Counted from the stretch's first letter, positions 16,586 through 26,030 are shown. The stretch is 64,000 bases of DNA from Leifsonia sp. CL147 (GCF_900114565.1 NZ_FOTM01000022.1:1-64000); one strand, 5' to 3'. Program-made: numbers and translations. Notes: generated from the letters alone by a model not told the origin.

Positions 16586-17962
16586 TCAGGACGCCGCCAC
16601 CTGCGCCTGGTCGCGCCGTGCCCCTTCGAGGAAGTCGGCGTACCAGAGGGCGCTGTCCTTCGGAATCCGCCGCTGAGTCGCATAGTCGACGTAGTACATT
16701 CCGTAACGGTGTCCGTAGCCCCACTGCCATTCGAAGTTATCCATGAAGGACCAGGGGTAGAAACCGACGAGACGCACTCCCGCCTTCATCACGGAGGCGG
16801 CTGCTGCGATGTGTTCCTGGAAGAACACGATGCGCTCAGCGTCGCGGATGCGATCCTCCGGGTCGACGTAGTCGGTCAGGGCCACCCCGGTCTCGGTGAC
16901 GATCAGGGGCAGGGGGGTGTACTCGCGCGACACTCGCTTGAGGACTTCCTCGAGCCCGCGCGGGTTGATGGCTGTGCCCGTGAGTGTCTGCCGCTTCGCC
17001 GCCAGCTTCCTCGAACCGCGCTGCGGATCAGCGGGGTCCGCCACAACCGTGTGCCGCTCGTAGTAGTTGATACCGAAGAAGTCGATCGGGCCGCTGATCA
17101 GGTCGAGATCTCCGTCTTCGACGAAATCGAACCCGGTCACTCCGCGGTAGAACGATGCGGCGTCTTCCGGGTACCGGCCGCGAAAGATCGGATCGAGGAA
17201 GAGGCGATTCTCGACGAGATCGACGCGCGCGGCCGCTGCCCTGTCGGCTTTGGAGATCGATCCGGGAATCACGGAGGTCAGATTGAGCGTGATGCCCGCC
17301 TGTCCGGCGATGTCGGCAGCTCGAAGTGCCTCAAGGCCGCGCCCGTGGGCTAGCAGGAGGTGGTGGGCGGCTCGTACCGCCGACGCTTCGTCTTGAATGC
17401 CGGGTGCGTGCACTCCCTGGAGGTGGCCGACGAAGGCTGAACAGTACGGCTCGTTGAGTGTGAGCCATCGCGGGACACGGTCGCCGAGTCGCTCCGCGAC
17501 GGCCGAGGTGAAGTCGGCGAAACGTTCCGCCGTCTCGCGGTTCAACCAGCCGCCTTTGTCCTGAAGGGCTTGGGGCAGGTCCCAATGGTAGAGGGTGACC
17601 AGCGGCGAGATGTTGCGCTCGAGCAGACGATCGGTGATGCGTTCGTAGAAGTCGAGCCCGGCCTTGTTGATGCGGCCGTCGCCGGCAGGATCCACGCGTG
17701 TCCATGCGATGGAGTAGCGGTACGAGTTCACTCCGAGGTCGCTGAGGAGCTCGATGTCCTCCGGCCAGCGGTTGTAGTGATCGCACGCGATATCGCCTGT
17801 GTCCCCGCGGAGGACGATTCCACGTTCGTGGGTGAAGCGGTCCCAGATGGATTCGCCCTTGCCGTCAGCGCGCGGTGATCCTTCGATCTGGTACGCCGCC
17901 GTGGCAGTGCCCCAGAGGAATTCCGGCGGGAACTGCGATGCATACATGATCTCTTCCGTCAT
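16586..17962 (-). CDS. GH1 beta-glucosidase
   Basis: A cytosolic glycoside hydrolase family 1 enzyme, 458 residues, the usual length. It starts with the family signature FPPEFLWGTATAAYQIEG. The acid/base is Glu171 in TLNEPYCSAF, and the nucleophile is Glu357 in LIVTETGVAL (an ITENG variant). DNFEWQWGYGHRYGMYYVD near the end is also typical. The family hydrolyses cellobiose and related beta-glucosides, releasing glucose; nothing suggests a 6-phospho specificity. AAGGAGAGAA lies just before the ATG. It is the last gene of the ROK-ABC operon, 12 bp after the permease stop, so the importer and this enzyme are probably induced together. Confidence 0.93.
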   Translation of the reverse strand: MTEEIMYASQFPPEFLWGTATAAYQIEGSPRADGKGESIWDRFTHERGIVLRGDTGDIACDHYNRWPEDIELLSDLGVNSYRYSIAWTRVDPAGDGRINKAGLDFYERITDRLLERNISPLVTLYHWDLPQALQDKGGWLNRETAERFADFTSAVAERLGDRVPRWLTLNEPYCSAFVGHLQGVHAPGIQDEASAVRAAHHLLLAHGRGLEALRAADIAGQAGITLNLTSVIPGSISKADRAAAARVDLVENRLFLDPIFRGRYPEDAASFYRGVTGFDFVEDGDLDLISGPIDFFGINYYERHTVVADPADPQRGSRKLAAKRQTLTGTAINPRGLEEVLKRVSREYTPLPLIVTETGVALTDYVDPEDRIRDAERIVFFQEHIAAAASVMKAGVRLVGFYPWSFMDNFEWQWGYGHRYGMYYVDYATQRRIPKDSALWYADFLEGARRDQAQVAAS

Positions 17963-17974
17963 TTCTCTCCTTGC

Positions 17975-19201
17975 TCAGCGTCCGCCGCGCGCAGCGGAGC
18001 GTCGGCGGCTGATCGCGTCGACGGAGACCGCCAACGCGAGAATGATTCCTGTGGTGATGCTTTGGATGGCCGCGGGCTGCCCGAGCAGGTCCAGGCCGTT
18101 CTCCACGCTCCCCACGACCAGCGCACCAATCAGAGCGTGATAGATCTTTCCGCGGCCTCCGAACAGGGATGTGCCACCGATGACGGCTGCGGCGATCGCG
18201 TTCAGCTGCAACGTTCCGCCACCGAGAGCGCTGGATGCCGAGAACTCGCGCGAAGCCTCGACGATTCCGGCGCCGGCAGCGATCACGGCGATCGTGACGA
18301 AGACCGAGATCGTGACGAGAGGCACGCGAATGCCAGCCCGACGAGCAGCCTCCCGATTGCCTCCGATGGCGTACACATGCCGGCCGAACGGCGTCATCGT
18401 CATCACGAAGCTCATGATCGCGACCAGACCGATCAGGAGAACCAGGACCACCGGAATACCGAAGTAGCCGTTGAGCAACCAGGTTGCCACCAGGACCAAG
18501 ACTGAAGCCGCCGCGATGATCGCCGTCTCGCTTCCCGCGGAACGCACCGTCAGCCCACCGCGAACGCGCGACGCACGGGAGGCAAGCCTCCAGCCGACCA
18601 TCACCGCGATCCCGGCCACAGCGAGTGTCCACCCGGCGATCGGGCTCAGGTAAGTGGAGGCGATCGCCTTCAGGAACGGGTCGGTCAAAGCGATCTGCCC
18701 ATTGGAACCCACGATGATCAGCTGGACGCCCTGCCAGACCAAGAGCCCAGCGAGAGTCGCGATGAAGGACGGGATGCCGATCCCGGTGATCGCCGCGGAC
18801 TGGATCAGCCCGATGACGGCGCCCACCGCGATCGCCGCCAGAATGGCGACCCACGCCGGAGCGCCGAAGTTCGTCGACGTCAGCGCGAGCACTCCCGCGC
18901 TGACGCCGGCGATGGCGCCGACAGAGAGATCGATCTCCCCCAGGATGAGAACCATGACCATCCCGACGGAGATCGTTCCGAGCACCGCCGTCTGAAGGGT
19001 CAGGTTCGAGAGATTCCTCGGAGAGAGGAAATTCTCGTTGAGGACCTGGAACGTGCCCCACACCAGCGCGAGGCCGATGAACACCGCATAGGGCGCGATG
19101 TCGCGAGGGAACGGGATGCGGGACTTCAGGCCGGCATGTTCGCCTGAAATGCCGTACGCCTTTCCGGCGCGGGCGGTAGCCATATCAATGCCTTTCGTCA
19201 T
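17975..19201 (-). CDS. Monosaccharide ABC transporter permease (XylH/RbsC type)
   Basis: A CUT2-family permease of 408 residues with about ten hydrophobic segments, for example VMVLILGEIDLSVGAIAGVS, the family signature in XylH/RbsC proteins, and YAIGGNREAARRAGI. It forms the membrane channel of an importer for xylose, ribose or similar sugars. The start at 19201 overlaps the ATPase stop (ATGA). A second Met at 19183 is possible. It is followed by the GH1 gene. Confidence 0.9.
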   Translation of the reverse strand: MTKGIDMATARAGKAYGISGEHAGLKSRIPFPRDIAPYAVFIGLALVWGTFQVLNENFLSPRNLSNLTLQTAVLGTISVGMVMVLILGEIDLSVGAIAGVSAGVLALTSTNFGAPAWVAILAAIAVGAVIGLIQSAAITGIGIPSFIATLAGLLVWQGVQLIIVGSNGQIALTDPFLKAIASTYLSPIAGWTLAVAGIAVMVGWRLASRASRVRGGLTVRSAGSETAIIAAASVLVLVATWLLNGYFGIPVVLVLLIGLVAIMSFVMTMTPFGRHVYAIGGNREAARRAGIRVPLVTISVFVTIAVIAAGAGIVEASREFSASSALGGGTLQLNAIAAAVIGGTSLFGGRGKIYHALIGALVVGSVENGLDLLGQPAAIQSITTGIILALAVSVDAISRRRSAARGGR

Positions 19202-19989
19202 CGGATCGTGTCGCTTCCCGTGATGGCTGCGACGACCTGGTCCGGTGTGTTCGATTGAGGTGTGAACTCGCCGGCATTGCGGCCCAGGCGGAGCACGACG
19301 ATTCTGTCGGCCGTCGCGAAGGCGTCGGCCATGTTGTGCGTGACCACGATCACGCCCAGCCCGCGGTCGCGCATCTTGGCGACCAGCTCGTACACCATGC
19401 GCGTCTGTGCGACCCCGAGTGCGGCTGTCGGCTCGTCGAGCAGGACGACCTTGGACCCCCAGAGCGCGGCCCGGGCGACCGCGATCGCCTGGCGTTGACC
19501 GCCGGAGAGAGCGGAGACCGGCTTCTGGAGGTTGGGGACGGTGGAGGCGAGTTCGGAGATCACCTTGGCTGCTTCTCGCTCCATGCGAACCCGGTCCAGG
19601 AACGGGATCCGGCGCACCCGGAGCTCACGTCCGAGGTACAGGTTCGCGGTGACGTCGAGGTTGTCGCAGAGCGCGAGGTCCTGGTAGACAGTCTCGATTC
19701 CGAGGCGGGCCGCGTCGGTCGGGCTCGCCATCTCGACGCGCTCGCCGTCGAGGAGGATCTCGCCCGAGGTGATCTGATGGACGCCGGCGATGGCCTTGAG
19801 CAGTGTCGACTTACCGGCCCCGTTGTCGCCGACGAGGGCGACGACTTCGCCGGCCCCGACGGTGATGTCGACGCCGCTGAGCGCCGAGACGTGGCCGTAG
19901 GCCTTGCTGACGTTGCGCAGCTCCAGGAGGGGTGGAGCGCCGGCGGCTGCGTCTCGCCGGCGCTCCACGTTTGTTACTTCGAAGGGCAT
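19198..19989 (-). CDS. Monosaccharide ABC transporter ATP-binding protein (single-domain XylG type)
   Basis: An ABC ATPase of 263 residues: Walker A GDNGAGKST, signature LSGGQRQAIAVARAA, Walker B VVLLDEPTAAL, and an H-loop in VIVVTHNMADAF. Classical RbsA/XylG proteins have two ATPase domains (about 500 residues). This one has a single domain, as in the FrcA/GguA-like half-size group, and would act as a dimer. It overlaps the binding-protein gene by 16 bp and the permease gene by 4 bp. It energises the importer encoded on both sides. Confidence 0.9.
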   Translation of the reverse strand: MPFEVTNVERRRDAAAGAPPLLELRNVSKAYGHVSALSGVDITVGAGEVVALVGDNGAGKSTLLKAIAGVHQITSGEILLDGERVEMASPTDAARLGIETVYQDLALCDNLDVTANLYLGRELRVRRIPFLDRVRMEREAAKVISELASTVPNLQKPVSALSGGQRQAIAVARAALWGSKVVLLDEPTAALGVAQTRMVYELVAKMRDRGLGVIVVTHNMADAFATADRIVVLRLGRNAGEFTPQSNTPDQVVAAITGSDTIR

Positions 19990-21056
19990 GCCGATGCCGC
20001 CGCTCCGACGCAGATCTTGGTCCAGGTGGTGAAACCGTCCTTGATCACCGTGTCGGCGATGTTGGACTTGTCGACCGACACCGGGGTGAGAATGATCGCC
20101 GGAACGGAGCCGGCGTCGTTCTTCACTGCGGTGGTCGTGAGGGACTTGATCGCATTCTTGTCACCGTGTGCGAGCGCGACCGCCAGCTTCGCTGCCGCGT
20201 TGGCCTCGTCGTGGATCGACTTGTAGACCGTCATCGACTGGTTGCCGGCGAGAATGTTCGTCAGTCCCGGGTCGGTGGCGTCCTGGCCGGTGACAAGGAC
20301 TTTGCCGTTCAGCCCCTGGGCGGTGAGGGCGGCGATGATCGGGGTTGCGAGTCCATCGTTCGGGGCGAGGACGCCGTCGACCTTGTTGCCCAGTGTGGTG
20401 AGGGCCTGCTCCATGGAAGCCTGCGCCTTGGCGCCGTCCCATCCGGCGGTGTCGCTCTCGTAGCCGAGCTTGAGCTTGCCGCTGGCGAACGCAGGGTCGA
20501 GCACCTTGTGGGCTCCCTGCTTGAAGGCCAGACCCGGCGCAGAGGTGATGTCGCCGTTGATCTCCACGACAGTCGCTCCGGGCTTGAGATGATCGAGGAG
20601 GTACTGGCCCTGCATCTCGCCGACCTTCTCGTTCTCGAAGGAGACGTAGGCGTCCGGGCTCGCGCCGTCGATCATCCCGTCGTAGGCGATGACGGAGGCG
20701 TTATTGGCCTTGGCCTTCTCCACGATGGTCGCGCCGGCCTGGGCGGTGAAGGGACTGGTGACGATGACGCTTGCACCGTTCGTCAGGGCCGACTCCGCCT
20801 GTGTGATCTGTGTCGCCTGGTTGCCCTGGGCATTGTTCGCGATCACCCTGATGCTCGGGTCGAGCTTGTGGACGGCTTCGATGAAGTACGGCTTATCCTT
20901 GGACTCGAATCGGTCGGCGCAGGTCGAACACGGCATCAGGAACGCGATCGTCTTGGCCGAGTTCGAAGTGGGCGCGGCCGGGTTTCCGGCGCTGCAGCCG
21001 GCCAGGAGGAGCATCGCGGCGGCAGCTGTCGCCGCGAGTGCTGTGATTCGCTTCAT
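19974..21056 (-). CDS. Monosaccharide-binding lipoprotein (XylF type)
   Basis: A periplasmic-binding-protein-like sugar receptor of family 4, 360 residues. The lipobox LAGC gives Cys21 as lipid anchor. Internal motifs VIAYDGMIDGASPDAYVSFE, GVLAPNDGLATPIIAAL and VLVTGQDATDP match XylF-type xylose/glucose receptors. In the family it delivers a monosaccharide to the XylGH-like permease. A good ribosome site (GAAAGGA) precedes the ATG, which overlaps the ROK stop by four bases. Xylose is the most likely ligand given GH43 and the ROK gene, but glucose cannot be excluded. Confidence 0.9.
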   Translation of the reverse strand: MKRITALAATAAAAMLLLAGCSAGNPAAPTSNSAKTIAFLMPCSTCADRFESKDKPYFIEAVHKLDPSIRVIANNAQGNQATQITQAESALTNGASVIVTSPFTAQAGATIVEKAKANNASVIAYDGMIDGASPDAYVSFENEKVGEMQGQYLLDHLKPGATVVEINGDITSAPGLAFKQGAHKVLDPAFASGKLKLGYESDTAGWDGAKAQASMEQALTTLGNKVDGVLAPNDGLATPIIAALTAQGLNGKVLVTGQDATDPGLTNILAGNQSMTVYKSIHDEANAAAKLAVALAHGDKNAIKSLTTTAVKNDAGSVPAIILTPVSVDKSNIADTVIKDGFTTWTKICVGAAASACPSK

Positions 21057-22291
21057 TGCGGGGTCCTTTCAAAAAGGGGGTTTGTGTGGTGGGGCCAACC
21101 CGTGGTGATGAACTGGTCGAGCGGCAGGGTCGCCGCGCCTAGTGCTACGGCGTCCCTACGCAGACGGGACCGTTCAAGCAGCACATCCTGGCCGGGTTGC
21201 TCAAGAGAGAAGGCTCGAACGCTGCGTTCGACCTCCTCAAGCAGGTTGTCGGCGATCACGTCGCCGAACCATCCGCTGATGACGATCATCTGCGGGTTGT
21301 ACAAGTTCACGAGGTTCGAAAGCGCGACGCCCAGGTGATGGACCAAGGTGTCGACGACTGAGGCTGCGTGCGAGTCACCAGCGCGCCACCGATCGAAGAG
21401 GGCGGCCAGCTCGACCAGCTCTCTTCCCGGTTCTCGCACGCCCACGCCGCGCCAGCGCTCGAGCACGGCGTCGGCGCCCACGAAGGTCATCACGCACCCG
21501 CGGGACCCGCACAGGCAGGTCTGACCGTCGAGGCTGATCTTGGTGTGACCCCACTCGCCGGCGCTGCTGTTCGATCCTCGGGTGAGCGCCCCGGCGGATA
21601 CGATGCCGGCGCCAGCGCCGTTGCCGATGAGCACCACGGCTGCTTCCTCCACACCGCGGGCGGCGCCGAACCACAGTTCGGCCTGAGTCGTGCTCTTGGC
21701 TCCGTTGTCGACGTAGACCCGCATTCCGATGCGCGACGAGAGAGAGTCGAAGGAGACCGATTCCCAACCGATGACTTGGGCGTGAACAACTCTGGATACT
21801 GTTCCGGATTCGCTCCTGACCTTCTGGACGATGCCGGGCACGCCGAGCCCCAATCCGAGAATCGGCACGCCAGGCGGCACGTGGCCGCGCAGGTCCTCGA
21901 TGGCGGCCTCGATCGCCTCGGTGACGTCTTCGGGCCGAACTGGCGATTGAGGGAAGGGCACCACCCGCTCTGCGACTCGCTCGAGACGCAGAGTGAACAG
22001 TCCTACCGTGACGGAGAACTCGCCGACGTCCGCCCCGAAGACGTACGCAGCATCGTCATTGAGCTCGAGCAGTGTCCGGGGCCGCCCGCCATCCGACTCG
22101 ATCGAGCCGGTCTCCAGGATCACGCCCTCGTCGATGAGCTCAGCGATGACGCTGGTAACCGTCGCAGGGGAAAGCGCGGTCGCCGCGCCCGCTTCGCTTC
22201 GCGAGCTACGCCCGGCGAGCAAAAGGTGTCGCAGAAGGATCGCGCGGTTGTTTCGCCGCACATCCTTGACGCTGGCCTTCGATGACATCAT
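21053..22291 (-). CDS. ROK-family transcriptional repressor
   Basis: A 412-residue ROK protein with an N-terminal winged helix (RNNRAILLRHLLLAGRSSR, then ALSPATVTSVIAEL) and a sugar-kinase-like domain. The ROK zinc site is present as CLCGSRGCV with GEWGHTKI before it, while the kinase phosphate motif is degenerate, as in XylR/NagC-type regulators. It is the first gene of the xylose-type ABC and GH1 operon, so autoregulation and sugar-released repression are expected. GGAGACG precedes two adjacent ATGs at 22291 and 22288; the second has the better spacing. Confidence 0.9.
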   Translation of the reverse strand: MMSSKASVKDVRRNNRAILLRHLLLAGRSSRSEAGAATALSPATVTSVIAELIDEGVILETGSIESDGGRPRTLLELNDDAAYVFGADVGEFSVTVGLFTLRLERVAERVVPFPQSPVRPEDVTEAIEAAIEDLRGHVPPGVPILGLGLGVPGIVQKVRSESGTVSRVVHAQVIGWESVSFDSLSSRIGMRVYVDNGAKSTTQAELWFGAARGVEEAAVVLIGNGAGAGIVSAGALTRGSNSSAGEWGHTKISLDGQTCLCGSRGCVMTFVGADAVLERWRGVGVREPGRELVELAALFDRWRAGDSHAASVVDTLVHHLGVALSNLVNLYNPQMIVISGWFGDVIADNLLEEVERSVRAFSLEQPGQDVLLERSRLRRDAVALGAATLPLDQFITTGWPHHTNPLFERTPQ

Positions 22292-22297
22292 CGTCTC

Positions 22298-22334
22298 CTT
22301 AGTTCGGGGCTAAGTTTATGAGTCGAAATTAGTT
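22298..22334. promoter_or_regulatory. Candidate ROK operator
   Basis: CTTAG-ttcgggg-CTAAG at 22298-22314 is an inverted repeat ending seven bases before the ROK start codons. The half-site TTAGTT occurs at 22299 and again at 22329. XylR/ROK repressors bind TTAGTT/AACTAA-type half-sites, so this is a plausible autoregulatory site. Confidence 0.55.
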
Positions 22335-22410
22335 GGACGCAAGTCCCGTTTCTAGTTTCTTGCCATCGGGGGCGCGAGTCGCTTCATCCACAGGACACAA
22401 CGGCCCCGAG

Positions 22411-23457
22411 TCAGTTATCCGAAACAGTTTCGGAACGATTGCCGGGGCGATCACCTGGAGGCGCGGTCGACGCGCGAACCACCAACTCCACCGGCATCGG
22501 GCGCTCAGCAGTGGGGGCGCCGCTGTGCGAAGCCGATGTCGACACGCGGCGGACGGCCTCGCGCCCCATTTCGCTGAACTGCTGTCGCACGGTAGTCAAT
22601 GGTGGATCGCACCACTTCGCCGTTGCGGTGTCGTCGAAGCCCGAAATGCTGAGCGAGTCCGGAACGGGAATCTGCCACCTGCGCGCCGCCTGGAGGGCGC
22701 CCAGAGCCTGGAGATCGTTCGAAGCGACGATCGCAGTGGGCCGCGGCTCGCGGGCGAGTAGGTAGGAGGCGGCTGCAAAACCACCGTCAACGGTGAACAG
22801 GGATTCACGGATTCCATCGCCATCGATGGCCAACCCCGCGTCAGACAGTGCAGACTCGAACCCCCGCTGCCGCGGCATACTGACCGGGGATGAATCAGGC
22901 CCGGCGATCAAGCAGATGTGTTGGTGGCCGAGTCCCACGAGGTGTCGCGTCACTTCGTATGCGCCCTTCTCGTTGTCTGACGTCACCAACGTCGCAGGCG
23001 AGGCCAGCGGCCCAGTGTCTATTCCCACGATCGGGATGCGCAAGCGGGCGAGCTGCCGGCGCTGCTGGGTGGTGAGCGTGGCGGTAACGAGGATCACGCC
23101 AGCGCATTCGAGGGATGTGAGGCGTCTAGCCCATGCGATCCCTAGGGCATCATCGGGAACCTCGGCGATCACCACCTCGAAGCCATGAGTGTCAGCCAGC
23201 TCCACCGCTCCGCGGATGATGTCGACGATGTTTGGCGACGTTAGTGCGTCAAAGGCAAGCTCGATGACGCGTCGGCTTGACGGGGGCCGCCCCATCGAGC
23301 GATACGGGTAATCCCTTTCGGCGAGAAGTCGCTCCACTCGCGCACGGGTCGCTGCCGAGACGTCGGAACGTTGATTGACCACTTTCGAGACGGTCGCGAC
23401 AGAGACGCCGGCCGCGTCAGCGATGCTGCGCAACGTCGGGCGTCCCCTCGATTCCAT
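22411..23457 (-). CDS. LacI-family transcriptional regulator, divergent from GH30
   Basis: A 348-residue LacI/GalR regulator with helix-turn-helix LRSIADAAGVSVATVSKV and hinge NQRSDVSAATRARV. The effector domain includes HLVGLGHQHICLIAGP, PTAIVASNDLQALG and LSISGFDDTATAKW. The start at 23457 places the helix-turn-helix at the very N-terminus; the longer open frame to 23619 overlaps the divergent GH30 gene. It is divergent from the secreted GH30 gene, with a CGAAACATTTCG palindrome between them, so it probably represses that gene. The 3' end of the gene carries another such palindrome (22419-22433). Confidence 0.9.
   Translation of the reverse strand: MESRGRPTLRSIADAAGVSVATVSKVVNQRSDVSAATRARVERLLAERDYPYRSMGRPPSSRRVIELAFDALTSPNIVDIIRGAVELADTHGFEVVIAEVPDDALGIAWARRLTSLECAGVILVTATLTTQQRRQLARLRIPIVGIDTGPLASPATLVTSDNEKGAYEVTRHLVGLGHQHICLIAGPDSSPVSMPRQRGFESALSDAGLAIDGDGIRESLFTVDGGFAAASYLLAREPRPTAIVASNDLQALGALQAARRWQIPVPDSLSISGFDDTATAKWCDPPLTTVRQQFSEMGREAVRRVSTSASHSGAPTAERPMPVELVVRASTAPPGDRPGNRSETVSDN
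22419..22433. promoter_or_regulatory. Palindromic operator candidate in the LacI 3' end
   Basis: CCGAAAC-a-GTTTCGG is a perfect 7+1+7 palindrome overlapping the last codons of the LacI gene, about 128 bp upstream of the ROK operon start. It matches the operator type found upstream of GH30 and the CUT1 operon and could link the ROK operon to the LacI regulators. Confidence 0.5.
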
Positions 23458-23484
23458 GCCCTTATAGTGCCACTGACCCCGTTC

Positions 23485-23496
23485 CGAAACATTTCG
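23485..23496. promoter_or_regulatory. Operator candidate between LacI and GH30
   Basis: CGAAA-ca-TTTCG is a perfect inverted repeat in the 143-bp gap between the divergent LacI and GH30 start codons. Its position suits repression of both genes. Confidence 0.6.
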
Positions 23497-23600
23497 ACCT
23501 GTTGCGATAGTTTGCGTCGCCTGTAACAGTGGCGGGAATTCACCCACTACCGGGCGGACGGTGCGTCGCCGTCGCTCCGGAACCTCAATGAGGAGGAAAG

Positions 23601-26030
23601 ATGCATCGACCGCGTCCACGTCGGCGCCGGGCGCTTTTCGCGTCCAGTCTGGCGATCGCTTCGATCGCCGCCAGCGCCGCTATCGGAACTGCAGCTGTCG
23701 CGCCGGCGAACGCAGCCCTGCCGACTGTCCAGGCCTGGCTTACCACGACCGATGGCACCACGAATCTGCAACGGCAGAGCGATGTGACATTCGGGCCGGT
23801 AACTCAGGGCAGTCTCAACATCTCGGTCAGCGACAACCGTACGTACCAGACGATGGTCGGCTATGGCGCCGCTTTCACAGATTCGTCCGCGTACCTCGCT
23901 CAGGCGCTGAAGTCGTACAGCTCGACGCAGTACTCGAGCATGATGAACCAGGTCTTCTCCAGTTCGGGGGACGCGCTCAGCTTCTGGCGTGTGCCGATGG
24001 GGGCGAGCGACTTCAACGCTGCTCCTGTCATGTGGACGGATGCGGACACCCAGGGGCCCTCCACCAATCCGCTGCAGAACTTCGCCCTGACGACGTACGA
24101 CACGGCGCGGATCATCCCGACCATCAAAGACGCTCTCGCGATCAACCCCGACCTGAAGCTTGTGGCCAGCGCGTGGAGCGCCCCCGCATGGATGAAGTCG
24201 AACCGGTCGATGATCTGCAATACGGGGAGCGGGCCGGCAACGCTGCTGCCGCAGTACTACCAGGCCTGGGCCGATTACTACGTCAAGTGGATTCAGGCCT
24301 ACCAGGCGCAGGGCGTCCCCATCTGGGCGATCACTCCGCAGAACGAGCCGCAGTACTGCCCCACGACGTATCCCGGAATGAGTTGGGATGAGCCGACGAT
24401 GGCTTCCTGGGTGCACAACTACCTCAAGCCGGACCTCGTTGCGGCCGGGCTGAACCAGCCGATTCTGGGGTACGACTTCAACTGGGAGAATCTGGCCTAT
24501 CCGACGTCCCTTATCTCGGGATCCGCGGCGTCGGACTATTCCGGGGTGGCGTGGCACTGTTACGACTACACGGCCGAGCCTGCGATGATGACCAACCTCC
24601 ACAACGTGTACGGCTATGACCAGTACGAGACGGAATGCTCCTCGGATTCCCACCCGAACAACATCATCGCCTACACCACGGCGCAGATGGCCACGCTCTC
24701 CGCTCAGAACTGGGCGAAGGGGTCCATCTTGTGGAACTTCGCGCTGGATTCGACCGGCGGACCGTGCCTGGGCTGCAACCTTGCAGCGCCGGCCGTGCCA
24801 GTGGTGCAGATCAATGCGACCGTCAACGGCAGCGGAACGGTGACGTCGGCCAGTTACACGATGCACAACAACTTCTACCAGCTCGGCCAGTTCAGCCACT
24901 TCGTCAACGTCGGAGCCACGCGGATCGCAGCCACTGCGAACGCGGGTGGAATCGTCGCTTCGGCGTATAAGAATCCGGATGGTTCGGAAGTCGTTGTCGC
25001 GACCAACCCGAACTCCTCATCCACGTCGTTCACGACAACGTGGAACGGTCAGGGCAGCTTCTCCTACACGTTGCCTGCAGGTGCAACCGTCACGTTCACC
25101 GGTAACGTCCCGGCGGCGCCCGCGCTTCGAAGCACCCCGGTGTCCGGCCAGACGTACCTTCTGGTGTCGCGTACGAGTGGCAAGGTGCTCGGCATCTCCG
25201 GAGCGTCGAGCTCCAATGGTGCACTTGCCGTCAGCTACACCGATGACAACAGTCCAGACCAGCAGTGGACGCTCACAGCCTCAGGCAGCGCGTACGTGCT
25301 AACCAACACGAACAGCGGCAAGGTCCTCGACGATCCCGGCAGCTCCACTTCGAACGGAACTCAGCTTCAGCAGTGGTCAGCTGGAGGTACAGCGAATCAG
25401 CTGTGGGCAATCACTTCCGCCGGCGCCGGCTACTACACCCTGACAAACCAGGCGAGCGGGCTTGTACTGGACCTTCAGAACGGCGGACTGGGCGACGGAA
25501 CGCCCGTCCAGCAGTGGGCGGGAGGCAGCGGAAACCCGAACCAGCAGTGGCAGTTGATCGCGGTGCCGCGCACGGTTCAGCCAACGAGCCCGGCGGTCGG
25601 GCAGCGGTACCGGATCGAGAGTGTTGTCTCGGGCAAGCCGGTCGCGGTGGATGGCGCGTCGACGAGCGATGGTGCGGCGGTCATACAGTGGGCTGATGAC
25701 GCGGCGACTGACCAGGTCTGGACAGTCATCGACGCTGGCAGCGGTTACGTCAACCTCGTGAACCTCAACAGCGGGAAAGCTCTCGACAATCCTGGCGGCT
25801 CGACCGCGAACGGGACGGGCATGACCCAGTACGCGATCACCGGCACTGGAAACGCCAACCAGCAGTGGACGATCACGGCGGCGGGGGGCGGTTACACCAT
25901 CACCAACCGGGCGAGCGGGAAGTCGCTCGACCTCATGGCCGGCAACACGGACGACGGAACCGTGATCCAGCAATGGGCGACTACTGGCGGTGACGCGAAC
26001 CAGCAATTCGTGTTCGCACCGGCGGGTTAG
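23601..26030 (+). CDS. Secreted GH30 glycosidase with two ricin-B lectin domains
   Basis: An exported enzyme of 809 residues. The signal peptide ends about residue 38 (APANA). The family 30 barrel has the acid/base Glu249 in ITPQNEPQYC and the nucleophile Glu345 in YETECSSDS, followed by a small beta-sandwich domain (to about 508). Two RICIN/CBM13 beta-trefoils follow (about 515-655 and 667-808), recognisable by repeated LxxxxSGKVLD-like and QQWTL motifs. GH30 members cut beta-1,6-glucans, glucuronoxylan or glucosylceramides; the motif set looks closest to the glucosylceramidase/beta-1,6-glucanase subfamily. A strong GAGGAGGAAAG ribosome site fixes the start. The lectin domains probably hold it on polysaccharide. 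Confidence 0.92.
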   Translation: MHRPRPRRRRALFASSLAIASIAASAAIGTAAVAPANAALPTVQAWLTTTDGTTNLQRQSDVTFGPVTQGSLNISVSDNRTYQTMVGYGAAFTDSSAYLAQALKSYSSTQYSSMMNQVFSSSGDALSFWRVPMGASDFNAAPVMWTDADTQGPSTNPLQNFALTTYDTARIIPTIKDALAINPDLKLVASAWSAPAWMKSNRSMICNTGSGPATLLPQYYQAWADYYVKWIQAYQAQGVPIWAITPQNEPQYCPTTYPGMSWDEPTMASWVHNYLKPDLVAAGLNQPILGYDFNWENLAYPTSLISGSAASDYSGVAWHCYDYTAEPAMMTNLHNVYGYDQYETECSSDSHPNNIIAYTTAQMATLSAQNWAKGSILWNFALDSTGGPCLGCNLAAPAVPVVQINATVNGSGTVTSASYTMHNNFYQLGQFSHFVNVGATRIAATANAGGIVASAYKNPDGSEVVVATNPNSSSTSFTTTWNGQGSFSYTLPAGATVTFTGNVPAAPALRSTPVSGQTYLLVSRTSGKVLGISGASSSNGALAVSYTDDNSPDQQWTLTASGSAYVLTNTNSGKVLDDPGSSTSNGTQLQQWSAGGTANQLWAITSAGAGYYTLTNQASGLVLDLQNGGLGDGTPVQQWAGGSGNPNQQWQLIAVPRTVQPTSPAVGQRYRIESVVSGKPVAVDGASTSDGAAVIQWADDAATDQVWTVIDAGSGYVNLVNLNSGKALDNPGGSTANGTGMTQYAITGTGNANQQWTITAAGGGYTITNRASGKSLDLMAGNTDDGTVIQQWATTGGDANQQFVFAPAG

